Positions 7,512 through 16,454 of a stretch of DNA of 64,000 nucleotides are shown one piece after another. The stretch's first letter is position 1. Each line of letters begins with the position of its first letter. The stretch comes from JAHDCJ01 sp039028895 (GTDB taxonomy: Bacteria; Bacteroidota; Bacteroidia; Chitinophagales; Saprospiraceae), in contig JBCCHF010000013.1 of the NCBI GenBank assembly GCA_039028895.1, positions 1 through 64,000 on the forward strand, written 5' to 3'. The notes below the pieces were generated by a model that was not told where the DNA came from, searched no databases, and was given only the letters and a program-made list of their open reading frames with translations. The translations under genes were made by a program, and so were the position numbers.

Positions 7512-10395
7512 TCGGTTTTTAACCCTTTTCATTCTACTAATTTTATCGAGTATTTTATATGGTCAGAGTTGGCCTGATTCCTTGCAGTCTGCCATTGACA
7601 AGGCATTCGATCTATACGACGATCAACGTGATGAAGAAGCCATTACTGCACTGCTCTCGTCTATTGAAGGAGCTGAAAACGCTTTAGGAACCCAAAATCT
7701 CGATGTTGCCAATGCCTGGCATAATCTCGGGGTTTTATTCTACAGACTATATCGCTATGATGAGGCAATTGAAGCCTATGCTCAAGCACTCAAGGTTAGA
7801 GAAGACAATCCTGAAACCCAGCCTGTTGACCTGATCAAAAGTTATCATAACATAGGAGCAGCCTACCAGTATAAAGGCGATTATATCAATGCTGTTGAAT
7901 ACCTCGAAGGTGCCATTTCAAAAAACAGCGATCCCTTAGTTAGTGAACGCCGCCTGATTAGGAGTTATCGCGAAATAGCCCGGGCTTATTCCAAAATGGG
8001 TGAACATGCCAAAGCCTTGGGGTTTTACGACTCTATTTGCGCCTTTTATCTTGAATCTGAAAACTATTTGTCACTCGCCTCCACCTATAACGATATGGCC
8101 AGTCTTTACACAAGGAAAGACAACGGCGCAAAAGCTTTGGAGATGTCTGCTAAGGCAATTGACTTTTTTGATAAAATAGAAGAGAAATCCGATCGTGCTT
8201 ATCGCTCTCTGGCTAATATCTACCATAATTATGCACTTGGCTATGAAGTTGAGGAAAATTTTCAGGAAGCCTTAAATGCTTATGAAAAATCGCTTGACCT
8301 TTATTTGAAATACGCTGGTTCGGGTAGTGATCTGGTGGCAATTAATCATAATAACCAGGGGAATGTGCACCGAAAAAATAACCAGTTCAAAAAAGCGCTT
8401 GAACACTATAGCCAGGCCATCGAATTGAATGAAGCTAACAATAATTCCGCTGCCCTGGCCGATAATTACCATAACCTTGGAGAACTAAATGTCAAACAAG
8501 GCAATTATGCCAATGCACTTGAGGCTTATGACAAAGCGCTGGCTCTCCTTACCGAAAATGATAAGGCGAATAGTAAAAACACTGATGCCGCTCCGACAGG
8601 AGACAAACTAGGCCTGCTGACCAATTTGTCAGCAAAAGCCGTATGTCATTACCAACTTTTCCTTGCCGAAGGACATGTCGATGAACTTGAAACGGCATTA
8701 ACCGTATTTGAAGAAACAGATAAGGTAATTGACCAACTAAGACAGAATTATCGTTTTGATGTATCAAAAAGCCAGTTGACAGAAACCATGCTTCCGGTGT
8801 TTGAATCTTCAATTTCAGCTTGTATTGCTCAATACCAGGTTACCCGCTCGCCCGCCTATCTCGAAACAGCATTCAGGTATGCAGAAAAAAGTAAGGCGGT
8901 TGCACTATTGGAAGCCATTACCGACTCAAAAGCCAAATCATTTGTCGGCCTCCCCGCAGAGCTAAAAGAACAGGAAAGACAACTTAAGGTAGACATCGCC
9001 TTCCAGGAAGAAGAATTGCGAATTGAAAAATCGTTTAGCTCCCCCAGCCCTTCAGCCATAAAAAGGATTTCAGAAAAACTGATCGGTCTTCGTCAATCTT
9101 ACGAAGCGCTCATTGCGCGGATTGAAAAGGAATACCCAGACTATCACCTCCTGAAATACAATCTTGAAACCCGTTCAGTACCACAGATACAGAGTGGTTT
9201 GTTACAGTCCGGACAAGGTCTGATCGAATATTTCGTAGGGGCAGACAGCTTGTTTGTCTTTTATGTTAATGCAAAGTCTTTCAGAGTTTTGACCCTTGAA
9301 ACACCCCCTTTTCTTGGCAAAATGGTAAAAGACATGAGAGAAGGTATTTCAGGCTTCCATCTCTCTGCTACCCCTACAGATATTGAATACGAAAGATTGG
9401 CAAAGCTCTATACGGTTCGTGCCTCTCAACTTTATCAATTATTGATTGGAAAACTTGTTGATGAAGGCATTGATTTGCCCAATGATCTGGTCATCATCCC
9501 AGATGGAGTATTGAATTACCTGCCGTTTGAAGCATTACTAACCGAAACTGCGAAAGGTGCACTTTCTTTTAGCTCCATGCCGTATTTTATCAATAAGCAT
9601 AATGTCAGTTACTGCTATTCCGCCACATTATTGGACGAAATGGTGTCAAAAAAAGTTAAGGGCAAAAGTGCTGGCCTCCTAGCGATGGCACCGATCTTTA
9701 AAGGTGGTAGTGACCTTTCTCCACTTGAAAGCAATACGTCGGAAGTAGAACAGATAATGACTATCTGGAATGGTGACATGAGACTTGGAGATCAGGCTAC
9801 CAAGTCTGCTTTTGTTGACCTTGCCGGAAATTATCGCCTGCTACATCTGGCCACTCACGCCGAAGCCTTATCTGAAGATGGCGACCGATCATATCTTGCA
9901 TTTACGCAATCAGGTAGTGAGCCATTGGACGCCAGGTTACTGGTAAAAGAACTGTATAATTTACCATTGAATGCAGACCTTGTAGTTTTGAGCGCATGCG
10001 AAACAGGCATAGGTGAATTCAGGAGGGGAGAAGGATTGATTAGCCTGGCCAGGGGTATGTCATATGCAGGTGCAACAGGGATTGTAACAACCTTGTGGAA
10101 AATTGACGATGCGAAAACCTCGGAATTGATGGCCAATTTTTATAAATACCTAAAGTCCGGGAAATCAAAGTCCATTGCTCTGACGGAAGCTAAGCGTAAG
10201 TATATTACTTCGAATAAAGACTATGATGCTCACCCCTTCTTTTGGGCAGCGCCAGTTGCAATTGGGGATATGGGATCAATTAGGCTCGACCTGTCTCCTG
10301 CAACAAACCTGGGCTGGTACCTTGGGATAGGGGTGTTGTTGGTTTTGGCGATTGGGTATTTTTTCAGAAAAAAGCCTAAATCAAAATCAGTTTAA
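7504..10395 (+). CDS. Membrane-anchored TPR-CHAT protease
   Basis: 963 residues: a signal peptide (about 1-20, ending SSILYGQ), then at least seven TPR units between about 40 and 360 (for example AWHNLGVLFYRLYRYDEAIEAY and NYHNLGELNVKQGNYANALEAY), a helical linker (about 370-560), and a CHAT domain (about 640-920) with catalytic His785 in LHLATHAE and Cys832 in VLSACETGIG. The C-terminus has one membrane span (about 933-951) followed by a Lys-rich tail. This implies that the sensor and protease parts face the periplasm while the tail is cytoplasmic. In TPR-CHAT proteins the TPRs act as sensor or substrate-binding scaffold. The start codon lies inside the end of the S8 peptidase gene (8-base overlap). 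It converges on the anti-sigma gene with an 11-base gap. Confidence 0.92.
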   Translation: MINRFLTLFILLILSSILYGQSWPDSLQSAIDKAFDLYDDQRDEEAITALLSSIEGAENALGTQNLDVANAWHNLGVLFYRLYRYDEAIEAYAQALKVREDNPETQPVDLIKSYHNIGAAYQYKGDYINAVEYLEGAISKNSDPLVSERRLIRSYREIARAYSKMGEHAKALGFYDSICAFYLESENYLSLASTYNDMASLYTRKDNGAKALEMSAKAIDFFDKIEEKSDRAYRSLANIYHNYALGYEVEENFQEALNAYEKSLDLYLKYAGSGSDLVAINHNNQGNVHRKNNQFKKALEHYSQAIELNEANNNSAALADNYHNLGELNVKQGNYANALEAYDKALALLTENDKANSKNTDAAPTGDKLGLLTNLSAKAVCHYQLFLAEGHVDELETALTVFEETDKVIDQLRQNYRFDVSKSQLTETMLPVFESSISACIAQYQVTRSPAYLETAFRYAEKSKAVALLEAITDSKAKSFVGLPAELKEQERQLKVDIAFQEEELRIEKSFSSPSPSAIKRISEKLIGLRQSYEALIARIEKEYPDYHLLKYNLETRSVPQIQSGLLQSGQGLIEYFVGADSLFVFYVNAKSFRVLTLETPPFLGKMVKDMREGISGFHLSATPTDIEYERLAKLYTVRASQLYQLLIGKLVDEGIDLPNDLVIIPDGVLNYLPFEALLTETAKGALSFSSMPYFINKHNVSYCYSATLLDEMVSKKVKGKSAGLLAMAPIFKGGSDLSPLESNTSEVEQIMTIWNGDMRLGDQATKSAFVDLAGNYRLLHLATHAEALSEDGDRSYLAFTQSGSEPLDARLLVKELYNLPLNADLVVLSACETGIGEFRRGEGLISLARGMSYAGATGIVTTLWKIDDAKTSELMANFYKYLKSGKSKSIALTEAKRKYITSNKDYDAHPFFWAAPVAIGDMGSIRLDLSPATNLGWYLGIGVLLVLAIGYFFRKKPKSKSV

Positions 10396-10406
10396 CTTGC
10401 TTTTTC

Positions 10407-11204
10407 TTATTTGCTCTTTTCCAGAATTTCCAAGGCTTCGGAGTTGTATTCATGACCCTGGTCATTAGCGATCCGCTGCAAATGCTCTTGCCACTCATTT
10501 TCTCTTTCGAGGGCCAGGTAACATAATGCAGCAAACCAATCAGCTTTTTCTTTAAACCTTGGACTATTTGTCGCGACGACTGTCTCGAATGCCTTTATTG
10601 CACTTCCGTAATTCTCATTTTCGAATTGGGCGTAGCCAAGATATATTTGAGCATCGGTGTACTGTGGATCGTCTGCAGGAATTGAAGCGAAGTAGTCCGC
10701 TGCGTCTCCAAATGCTTTATCGGTAAAGGCGATGATGCCTTCTTTCAATCGATGCTCAGTGCCGGAAGCATCCCTGACCAATGGCATTTTGTGTTCTGGA
10801 GTATAAGTCGCTAGAATCTCTTCTGTGCTCAAGACACCAGTAGGCCGCAATAGGAACCAGAAAATAAGAACAGTAACCACCAGGCTTGCGGCCATAGCAA
10901 TTAGTGGCAAGATGCCGCGCTCGCGACGAGATTTCGACGGGTTGATATCACGGATATTGTCGTTATCTGATTGAGCACCTTTTTCTTGTTGGCTAATTGC
11001 CTTTTCCCAACTATCGAGATTGGTTTGAAAGTCTTCAGCATTCAAGGTGTCAAAACCAAGCTTTAATTGTCGGTAATGCTCAACTTCGGCTTTTAGAGAT
11101 TCGTCCTTTGACATTTGGTCAATGAATTGTTGTTCCTCAGCTTTTTCCATATCGCCGTTGAGGAATCTTTGGATGATCTCTATATTTTGTAATTCCTGAT
11201 CCAT
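10407..11204 (-). CDS. Single-pass membrane anti-sigma-like protein with periplasmic TPR-like domain
   Basis: 265 residues in three parts. The N-terminal cytoplasmic region (1-95) begins IQRFLNGDMEKAEEQQFIDQM, the helical pattern of Bacteroidota anti-sigma factors (compare FecR-type or zinc-finger-like anti-sigma N-termini). It is followed by basic residues SKSRRERG, one membrane span (about 100-118, IAMAASLVVTVLIFWFLL), and a periplasmic part with TPR-like helices (about 150-262: AQIYLGYAQFENENYGSAIKAFETVV). The gene lies 15 bases downstream of the ECF sigma gene on the same strand, which is the standard arrangement for a sigma/anti-sigma pair. The family is inferred from context plus layout, not from a diagnostic motif. 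The exposed periplasmic domain is a plausible target for the periplasmic CHAT protease next door. Confidence 0.75.
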   Translation of the reverse strand: MDQELQNIEIIQRFLNGDMEKAEEQQFIDQMSKDESLKAEVEHYRQLKLGFDTLNAEDFQTNLDSWEKAISQQEKGAQSDNDNIRDINPSKSRRERGILPLIAMAASLVVTVLIFWFLLRPTGVLSTEEILATYTPEHKMPLVRDASGTEHRLKEGIIAFTDKAFGDAADYFASIPADDPQYTDAQIYLGYAQFENENYGSAIKAFETVVATNSPRFKEKADWFAALCYLALERENEWQEHLQRIANDQGHEYNSEALEILEKSK

Positions 11205-11219
11205 AGCCCTGGTTTTTAG

Positions 11220-11786
11220 TTAATTACCATCTGATTTGGCGATCAGGTCACGCATTTTCTTCAAACAGAGGAATTTACGCTTTCTAACTGCTTGTTCGTT
11301 CTTTAGTTCCATAGTATGCATTACGGCGTCTGTACTGTAAGCTTTGATAAAAAGCAATTCCAGCAATTGCCTGCAAGGCTCGCCGATCATATTAAGTAAC
11401 CGTCGGACAAGGTCCGCCTGGTCGCGATGATTATACGAGTCCATGATTGAGTAGTCTACCTGGCTTTTAATGACGGTGTCGTCCAGATCACTTACTTTCA
11501 AATGTTTGTCCCTGAACCGCTTCAGGAAAACATTCCTGCCGATAGAAAACAAGTAGGTTTTCAAACTGCTTGTAAGCTCGGTTAATTTACCCTCCTTGAT
11601 ATTAAAATAAAAGATGGTAAAGGCTTTCTGATAGACATCAACAGCATCTTCCCTGGGACAACTGAATTTCTGTGCCCCCCAAGCCAGGAAATTTTCCCTG
11701 TATTCATGGTAAAGTTGTTGAAGCAGTCGCTGATCTCCCATTCTGATCTGCTCCAATCGCACTTTTTCTGTTGTGTTCTTATCCAT
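11220..11786 (-). CDS. ECF-type RNA polymerase sigma factor
   Basis: 188 residues with the two-domain ECF layout: sigma-2 at about 20-92 (LYHEYRENFLAWGAQKF, EDAVDVYQKAFTIFYFNI, LKTYLFSIGRNVFLKRFR) and a sigma-4 helix-turn-helix at about 125-180 (EPCRQLLELLFIKAYS, AVMHTMELKNEQAVRKRKFLCLKKMRD). No extra C-terminal domain is present. In this family the sigma is held inactive by the membrane anti-sigma encoded just downstream. It is divergent from the S8 lipoprotein gene. The intergenic region carries GGAATAC repeats that may include its own promoter. The gene starts at the ATG at 11786. Confidence 0.9.
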   Translation of the reverse strand: MDKNTTEKVRLEQIRMGDQRLLQQLYHEYRENFLAWGAQKFSCPREDAVDVYQKAFTIFYFNIKEGKLTELTSSLKTYLFSIGRNVFLKRFRDKHLKVSDLDDTVIKSQVDYSIMDSYNHRDQADLVRRLLNMIGEPCRQLLELLFIKAYSTDAVMHTMELKNEQAVRKRKFLCLKKMRDLIAKSDGN

Positions 11787-11806
11787 TTATACCACAAGGA
11801 TTGAAA

Positions 11807-11860
11807 GTATTCCTTCGAATTTAGAAAAAAACTACAGCTTCAGGGAATACATTGGAATAC
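11807..11860. repeat. Three GGAATAC heptamers in the divergent sigma / S8 peptidase intergenic region
   Basis: GGAATAC occurs at 11844-11850 and 11854-11860 on the plus strand and at 11807-11813 on the minus strand (seen as GTATTCC). Two copies are extended by a neighbouring CGAAGG/GAAGG. The spacing and the divergent promoters on either side suggest a regulatory role, possibly ECF -35-like elements or an operator. The function is inferred only. Confidence 0.35.
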
Positions 11861-11931
11861 GAAGGGGATAAAAGGTTGAATTGAAGGGGCAAATGACTTT
11901 GCTCCGATTAATAAAACCTAAAAAAATAATT

Positions 11932-13212
11932 ATGAAAGCCCTAACAGTTGAATTAAGACCATTAGACCTGAGTTCATACTTAATATTACTCTCAATGTTT
12001 TTGATGTTTGCTATTGCCAATACCGGTTGTGAGCATATCGAAATACCCGAAACTCCGGAAACACCAATCGTAGAGATGGATCCTACAGATAGTATTGCAG
12101 GCCAGTATGTGGTGATCATGAAAGAAGAATTCATGACCCCGTTTTACCATTTTACCTTTAATGGTAACCCCGAAAACAGAGGAGATCAAAAAGAAGAATA
12201 CGAATCCTACCAGATCCAGGTTGAGGAAGAACTTGAAGCTTATCTCACCCAGATCGGCATTGAGTGGGATTCCATCCACACCGTTTACGCTGCTTCTATG
12301 ATCGGTTTTGCGGGAGGTATTTCTAATGAACAGGCCAATATGCTGAGCTTTGAACCAATGGTTGATGTTGTTGAGCCGGATTTTGAAGATTTGGTAATAG
12401 AAACAAAAGGTAAAAGCCATGTAAAAGGCGGTGGCGATCCACAAACAGTAGATTGGGGAGTCAGCCAGATTGGATCAACAGATATGACCGGATCTCCCTG
12501 GTGGGCATTTGTGTTGGATACCGGAATCGACCTTGATCACCCTGATTTGAATGTCAGAACAGACTATAGCAAGTCATATGTCTTTTTCCGCGGACCAAAT
12601 GATGAAAACGGACATGGAACACATGTTGCAGGCACCATAGCAGCCATTGACAACTCCATTGGTACCATGGGCGTGGCTGCTGGAGCCCCGGTAGTAGCCG
12701 TCAAAGTATTAAAAGAAAATGGTCGCGGACGAATGGCGCGGATTGTGAAAGGGATTGATTATGCATGTGGCGTAAGTATCCCAGGGGACGTTGTAAATCT
12801 AAGCCTTGGCGGAAAAGATCGCCGCCGCAGGACCAGGGTTTACTCAAGGGCAATTCAGCCAGTAGCGGCCAAAGGTGTGTTTGTCGCAATCGCTGCTGGC
12901 AATAACGGCAGGAATGCTGATAGTCAGGTCCCCGCAAGAATAAATGGTGTAAATATCTATACCGTTTCTGCCATGAATTCAGGAGGATCTTTTGCGGGTT
13001 TCTCAAACTTCGGAAGTGATGTGGATTTTTGTGCTCCAGGTGTAGGTATATTGTCTCTTGACAAAGATGGCGGTTGTACTACGATGAGTGGGACCTCCAT
13101 GGCAACACCACATGTAGCAGGAATCTTGCTTGCGAATGGTGGCGTTGTTAATACGTCTGGTAATGTTGCTGGTGATCCTGATGGGGTTGCTGATCCGATT
13201 GCTGGAATGTAA
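11932..13212 (+). CDS. Subtilisin-like S8 serine peptidase, predicted lipoprotein
   Basis: 426 residues from the ATG at 11932. Upstream in-frame starts (TTG 11881, ATG 11893) would add a basic extension before the hydrophobic stretch. The N-terminus has a hydrophobic segment followed by a Cys at ANTGC|EH, an atypical lipobox, so lipidation is probable but not certain. An I9-like propeptide (about 55-155: QYVVIMKEEF, YAASMIGFAGG) precedes the catalytic domain, with Asp196 (LDTGID), His228 (NGHGTHVAG), the oxyanion Asn region AIAAGNNG and Ser389 (SGTSMATPH). The protein ends soon after the active serine with no T9SS sorting domain, unlike the other S8 protein at 5226. It is divergent from the ECF sigma gene with a 145-base gap, suggesting it belongs to the same regulon. 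Confidence 0.88.
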   Translation: MKALTVELRPLDLSSYLILLSMFLMFAIANTGCEHIEIPETPETPIVEMDPTDSIAGQYVVIMKEEFMTPFYHFTFNGNPENRGDQKEEYESYQIQVEEELEAYLTQIGIEWDSIHTVYAASMIGFAGGISNEQANMLSFEPMVDVVEPDFEDLVIETKGKSHVKGGGDPQTVDWGVSQIGSTDMTGSPWWAFVLDTGIDLDHPDLNVRTDYSKSYVFFRGPNDENGHGTHVAGTIAAIDNSIGTMGVAAGAPVVAVKVLKENGRGRMARIVKGIDYACGVSIPGDVVNLSLGGKDRRRRTRVYSRAIQPVAAKGVFVAIAAGNNGRNADSQVPARINGVNIYTVSAMNSGGSFAGFSNFGSDVDFCAPGVGILSLDKDGGCTTMSGTSMATPHVAGILLANGGVVNTSGNVAGDPDGVADPIAGM

Positions 13213-13247
13213 GCAGGCGTAAACTGCAAAAATTAAAAAGTAATACT

Positions 13248-13307
13248 GCAAAATGTAAAAGTGAGTCAGGCAGACTTTTGGTTTCTGAGTCCACTTTTAC
13301 ATTTTGC
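13248..13307. terminator. Bidirectional terminator-like inverted repeat
   Basis: GCAAAATGTAAAAGTG (13248-13263) and its exact reverse complement (13292-13307) form a 16-bp perfect stem with a 28-base loop. It sits between two converging genes (stops at 13212 and 13317). It probably stops transcription from both sides. Confidence 0.65.
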
Positions 13308-13316
13308 GGTCAGAGG

Positions 13317-14150
13317 TTACTGCTCAAACTCAACACCAAAAACCTCAAACTCTTCATAGGTGAAATCTCCTGAGTCCAAATTCCACGTGTATTCAGCATT
13401 GGCTGGTGTTAAATAGCCATCCGTTTCTACATAATTTCTGAAAACGGCACTCCAGTCCTCAGTGGTATTGTCACGATAGAGATCTTTGGCGTACAAATGA
13501 CTGATTGCACCTGATGGCTCGAAGAAGAACACTGCTGATACGGAGAGATCTCCTTCCGAAATAGTGGCTCTGGAGGCGATTTCGTCTATCGGCTCCCAAT
13601 TGATATTGGGAGATAAAAAAGCTGATGGCAGCCATGGCAGGTCTGCAAGATACCTTAATAACGAGGAGCGATCCACCACTTTGTTATTTTCATTCATTAC
13701 CGTGAAAGCTCCAAACAGTTTTCCTAATACATTTGCTTTTCCGTCCATGTATTTTTCTCTTACGCAAAATGATACAAAACCAGCATCCATGGTGGCATCG
13801 CGAATGAAACCGGGCTTATTTGTTATATGATAAGTGTTGGCTCTTAATGACATCCAGGCTTTCCTTGGATTCATCCTGAATCGACCTTTCCGTTTTGTAA
13901 AAGCATATTGTACGGGTTTCTGATCAAACACGCCTGAAAATTGGAGATATCGGCTAACCGGAGCAGGTAGATCGTTGTTTGGCTCAGACATTTGAGGTAG
14001 GGACTGTATTTCCGATTTCATGGAGCGGATTTCCTTTTTTGTTTTCTTATTAAAAAGGAAAGCATTGAAACACATAACGCCAACAGCAAGTAGAAAAACA
14101 CCTGCCAGAAAGACAAGAATGGTAAAAAAGCTGCGGACCATACTTTGCAA
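13317..14150 (-). CDS. DUF6544-like membrane-anchored protein
   Basis: 277 residues with a single N-terminal membrane span (about 7-32), then a soluble domain beginning LPAPVSRYLQFSGVF. The motif LPxPVxRYL, followed by a beta-rich region containing KGRFRMNP and RYLADLPWLPSAFL, matches the uncharacterised DUF6544 family as I remember it. No enzymatic motif is visible. Met4 (14141) is an equally good start. It converges on the S8 peptidase gene and diverges from the DUF5916 gene with only about 54 bases between starts. The function is unknown. Confidence 0.65.
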   Translation of the reverse strand: MQSMVRSFFTILVFLAGVFLLAVGVMCFNAFLFNKKTKKEIRSMKSEIQSLPQMSEPNNDLPAPVSRYLQFSGVFDQKPVQYAFTKRKGRFRMNPRKAWMSLRANTYHITNKPGFIRDATMDAGFVSFCVREKYMDGKANVLGKLFGAFTVMNENNKVVDRSSLLRYLADLPWLPSAFLSPNINWEPIDEIASRATISEGDLSVSAVFFFEPSGAISHLYAKDLYRDNTTEDWSAVFRNYVETDGYLTPANAEYTWNLDSGDFTYEEFEVFGVEFEQ

Positions 14151-14204
14151 TTTAACAGAATTTACCCACTTTTATCAAATCATTTGTCAAACTAAACCAG
14201 ACGT

Positions 14205-16400
14205 TTGAGAACATTTTTAATCATCCTCCTCACTATGTTTTGCCTCGACCTTTCAGGTCAGGATGAACCCACAAGATCATTTATTGTAAAAAAGGGGAGC
14301 GGTAAGATTACCCTTGATGGTATCCTTGATGAGCCAGCCTGGGACACCGCTCAACCAGCAAATAACCTTTGGCAATATTTTCCTGTCGATACCATAAGAG
14401 CAGTTGAAGACACCGAAATTAAAATGCTCTATGATGATAACATGCTCTATGTCTCGGCGAAATGCTATGCTAAAAGCGACAAATTCGTAGTCCCTTCTCT
14501 TCGACGTGATTTCAGGGGTGGAGGCATCGATGGGGTCAGCCTGGTTTTTGACACCTTTAATGACAGGACCAACGCTTTTATGTTCGGAATGAACCCTCTT
14601 GGGGTAAGACGTGAAGCCCTGATCTCTGGTGGCGGTTCAGAAAGAGAACAATTTTCATCGTCCTGGGATAACAAATGGGACGGAGAAGCCAAGATATATG
14701 ATGGTTACTGGATCGTCGAGATGGCCATCCCATTTAAAACTCTTAGATATAAGGAGGGAAGCACTAAATGGCGATTCAATGTCTATAGAATTAACCCGGC
14801 TGAAAATGAGAGATCAACCTGGATGCGAATTCCCAGAAACCAGGTAATTTTCAATTTGGCCTTCATGGGTGATATGGTTTGGGAAGAACCGCTTAAAAAA
14901 CCCGGGACTAATATTTCTCTTATTCCCTATGTCAGTGGTGGATATTCTAAAAATTATGAGGTTGAAAATAGCGAAGCGGAATTTGATTATGGTATTGGCG
15001 GAGATGCTAAAATAGCCGTCACGCCTGCATTGAACCTAGACTTAACCGTAAATCCCGACTTTTCACAAGTTGAAGTCGATCAGCAAATTACCAACCTTTC
15101 AAGGTTTGAGGTCTTTTTTCCGGAAAAACGGCAATTCTTCCTTGAAAATGCTGATTTGTTTGGGGCTTTTGGTACCAGAAGGATCAACCCGTTTTTCTCT
15201 CGAAGAATTGGGATTGCGGAAGACACCCTCACTGAGGAGAACATTCAAAATACCATCATTGCTGGTGCCCGTCTTAGCGGAAAACTGGATGAAAACTGGC
15301 GCATCGGTCTCTTGAATATGCAAACAGCTGCAGATGACCGGGCAGCTTTACCAACGCTTAACTACTCTGTGGCTGCCATTCAGCGAAAGCTGTTTAGCCG
15401 TTCTAATATCGGGATGATCTTTGTGAATAAACAGGCATTTGAGAATGGCGATTCATCTGATGTCTTTGATTCTTATAACCGGGTAATTGGCGTCGATTAT
15501 AACCACGCCACTGCAGATAATCGTATTACGGGGAAAATATTTTTACATCGGGCATTTACGACTTCCGATCTTACTGAAAAGTGGGCGCATGGCGGCAAGT
15601 TTCGATATAATGTTCGCAAGTTCACCTTCGACTGGACCCATCAATGGGTAGGGGAGGGATATGATGCTGAGGTAGGATTTGTGCCAAGACACGATTTTTT
15701 ACGGTTTAATCCTGAAGTAACCTACAGAATTTATCCTGCAAAAGGTTTATTCAGTCGACATGGAATTGGCATTGACGCTGACCTTATCCTCCAACCTGGC
15801 TTTGGGCGAACAGATCACCAGGTAGAATTGTTTTGGGATGCAGAGTTCTTTAAAGGTTCAAGAGGAAGGGCAACTGTACAGCATGAGTATGTATTTCTTG
15901 ACGAGCCCTTTGACCCAACCAGGACGGACTCAGAAGAACTACCGGCTAATTCAGAATATAATAACATAACTTTCAGGGCCAGGTACAGTTCAGACAGGCG
16001 TAAAATATTTAATTTCAGAATAGAACCTTCAGTGGGTACCTACTTTAGTGGCTATCGCTATCGACTTGGCGGTGATCTAAATTTCAGGATCCAACCTCAT
16101 TTTACCCTTCGCATTAACTATAATTACAACTACATTACGCTTCCCGATCCTTATGCGACAACCTCGTTATTTCTGATTGGGCCAAGGCTCGATATCACGT
16201 TTACAAGGAGCATATTTTTTACCACTTTCGTGCAATACAACAGCCAAGACGACAATTTCAATGTCAATGCACGATTCCAGTGGCGTTTTGCTCCAGTTTC
16301 CGATTTCTTCCTCGTTTACACGGATGATTATGACTCTACTGACTTTTCAACGAAAAGTCGGGCTGTCATTCTGAAACTGACTTATTGGTTTAATCTCTGA
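14205..16400 (+). CDS. CBM9-like / DUF5916 outer-membrane barrel protein
   Basis: 731 residues. The start is TTG at 14205: only this codon gives a complete signal peptide (MRTFLIILLTMFCLDLSGQ), and the next ATG would cut it in half. Residues about 30-215 form a family-9 carbohydrate-binding-like domain (ITLDGILDEPAWDTAQP, VSLVFDTFNDRTNAFMFGMNPLG, WIVEMAIPFKTLRY). The rest is a DUF5916 beta-barrel (FSQVEVDQQITNLSRFEVFFPEKRQFFLENADLF) ending in FNL, typical of outer-membrane barrels. This architecture is common in Bacteroidota and often found near secreted peptidases or CAZymes; its exact role is unknown. It is transcribed alone. Confidence 0.85.
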   Translation: MRTFLIILLTMFCLDLSGQDEPTRSFIVKKGSGKITLDGILDEPAWDTAQPANNLWQYFPVDTIRAVEDTEIKMLYDDNMLYVSAKCYAKSDKFVVPSLRRDFRGGGIDGVSLVFDTFNDRTNAFMFGMNPLGVRREALISGGGSEREQFSSSWDNKWDGEAKIYDGYWIVEMAIPFKTLRYKEGSTKWRFNVYRINPAENERSTWMRIPRNQVIFNLAFMGDMVWEEPLKKPGTNISLIPYVSGGYSKNYEVENSEAEFDYGIGGDAKIAVTPALNLDLTVNPDFSQVEVDQQITNLSRFEVFFPEKRQFFLENADLFGAFGTRRINPFFSRRIGIAEDTLTEENIQNTIIAGARLSGKLDENWRIGLLNMQTAADDRAALPTLNYSVAAIQRKLFSRSNIGMIFVNKQAFENGDSSDVFDSYNRVIGVDYNHATADNRITGKIFLHRAFTTSDLTEKWAHGGKFRYNVRKFTFDWTHQWVGEGYDAEVGFVPRHDFLRFNPEVTYRIYPAKGLFSRHGIGIDADLILQPGFGRTDHQVELFWDAEFFKGSRGRATVQHEYVFLDEPFDPTRTDSEELPANSEYNNITFRARYSSDRRKIFNFRIEPSVGTYFSGYRYRLGGDLNFRIQPHFTLRINYNYNYITLPDPYATTSLFLIGPRLDITFTRSIFFTTFVQYNSQDDNFNVNARFQWRFAPVSDFFLVYTDDYDSTDFSTKSRAVILKLTYWFNL

Positions 16401-16454
16401 TTTATTTCAGTACGGTACATTACCTAGCTTGAATTCTTATCAAAATGTTAAAAA

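Noticed and set aside
4217..11786. Possible type III-E CRISPR locus because of the TPR-CHAT and sigma genes
   Set aside because: No direct-repeat array and no Cas7-11 or Csx30/31-like gene is present; only the protease/sigma logic is similar.
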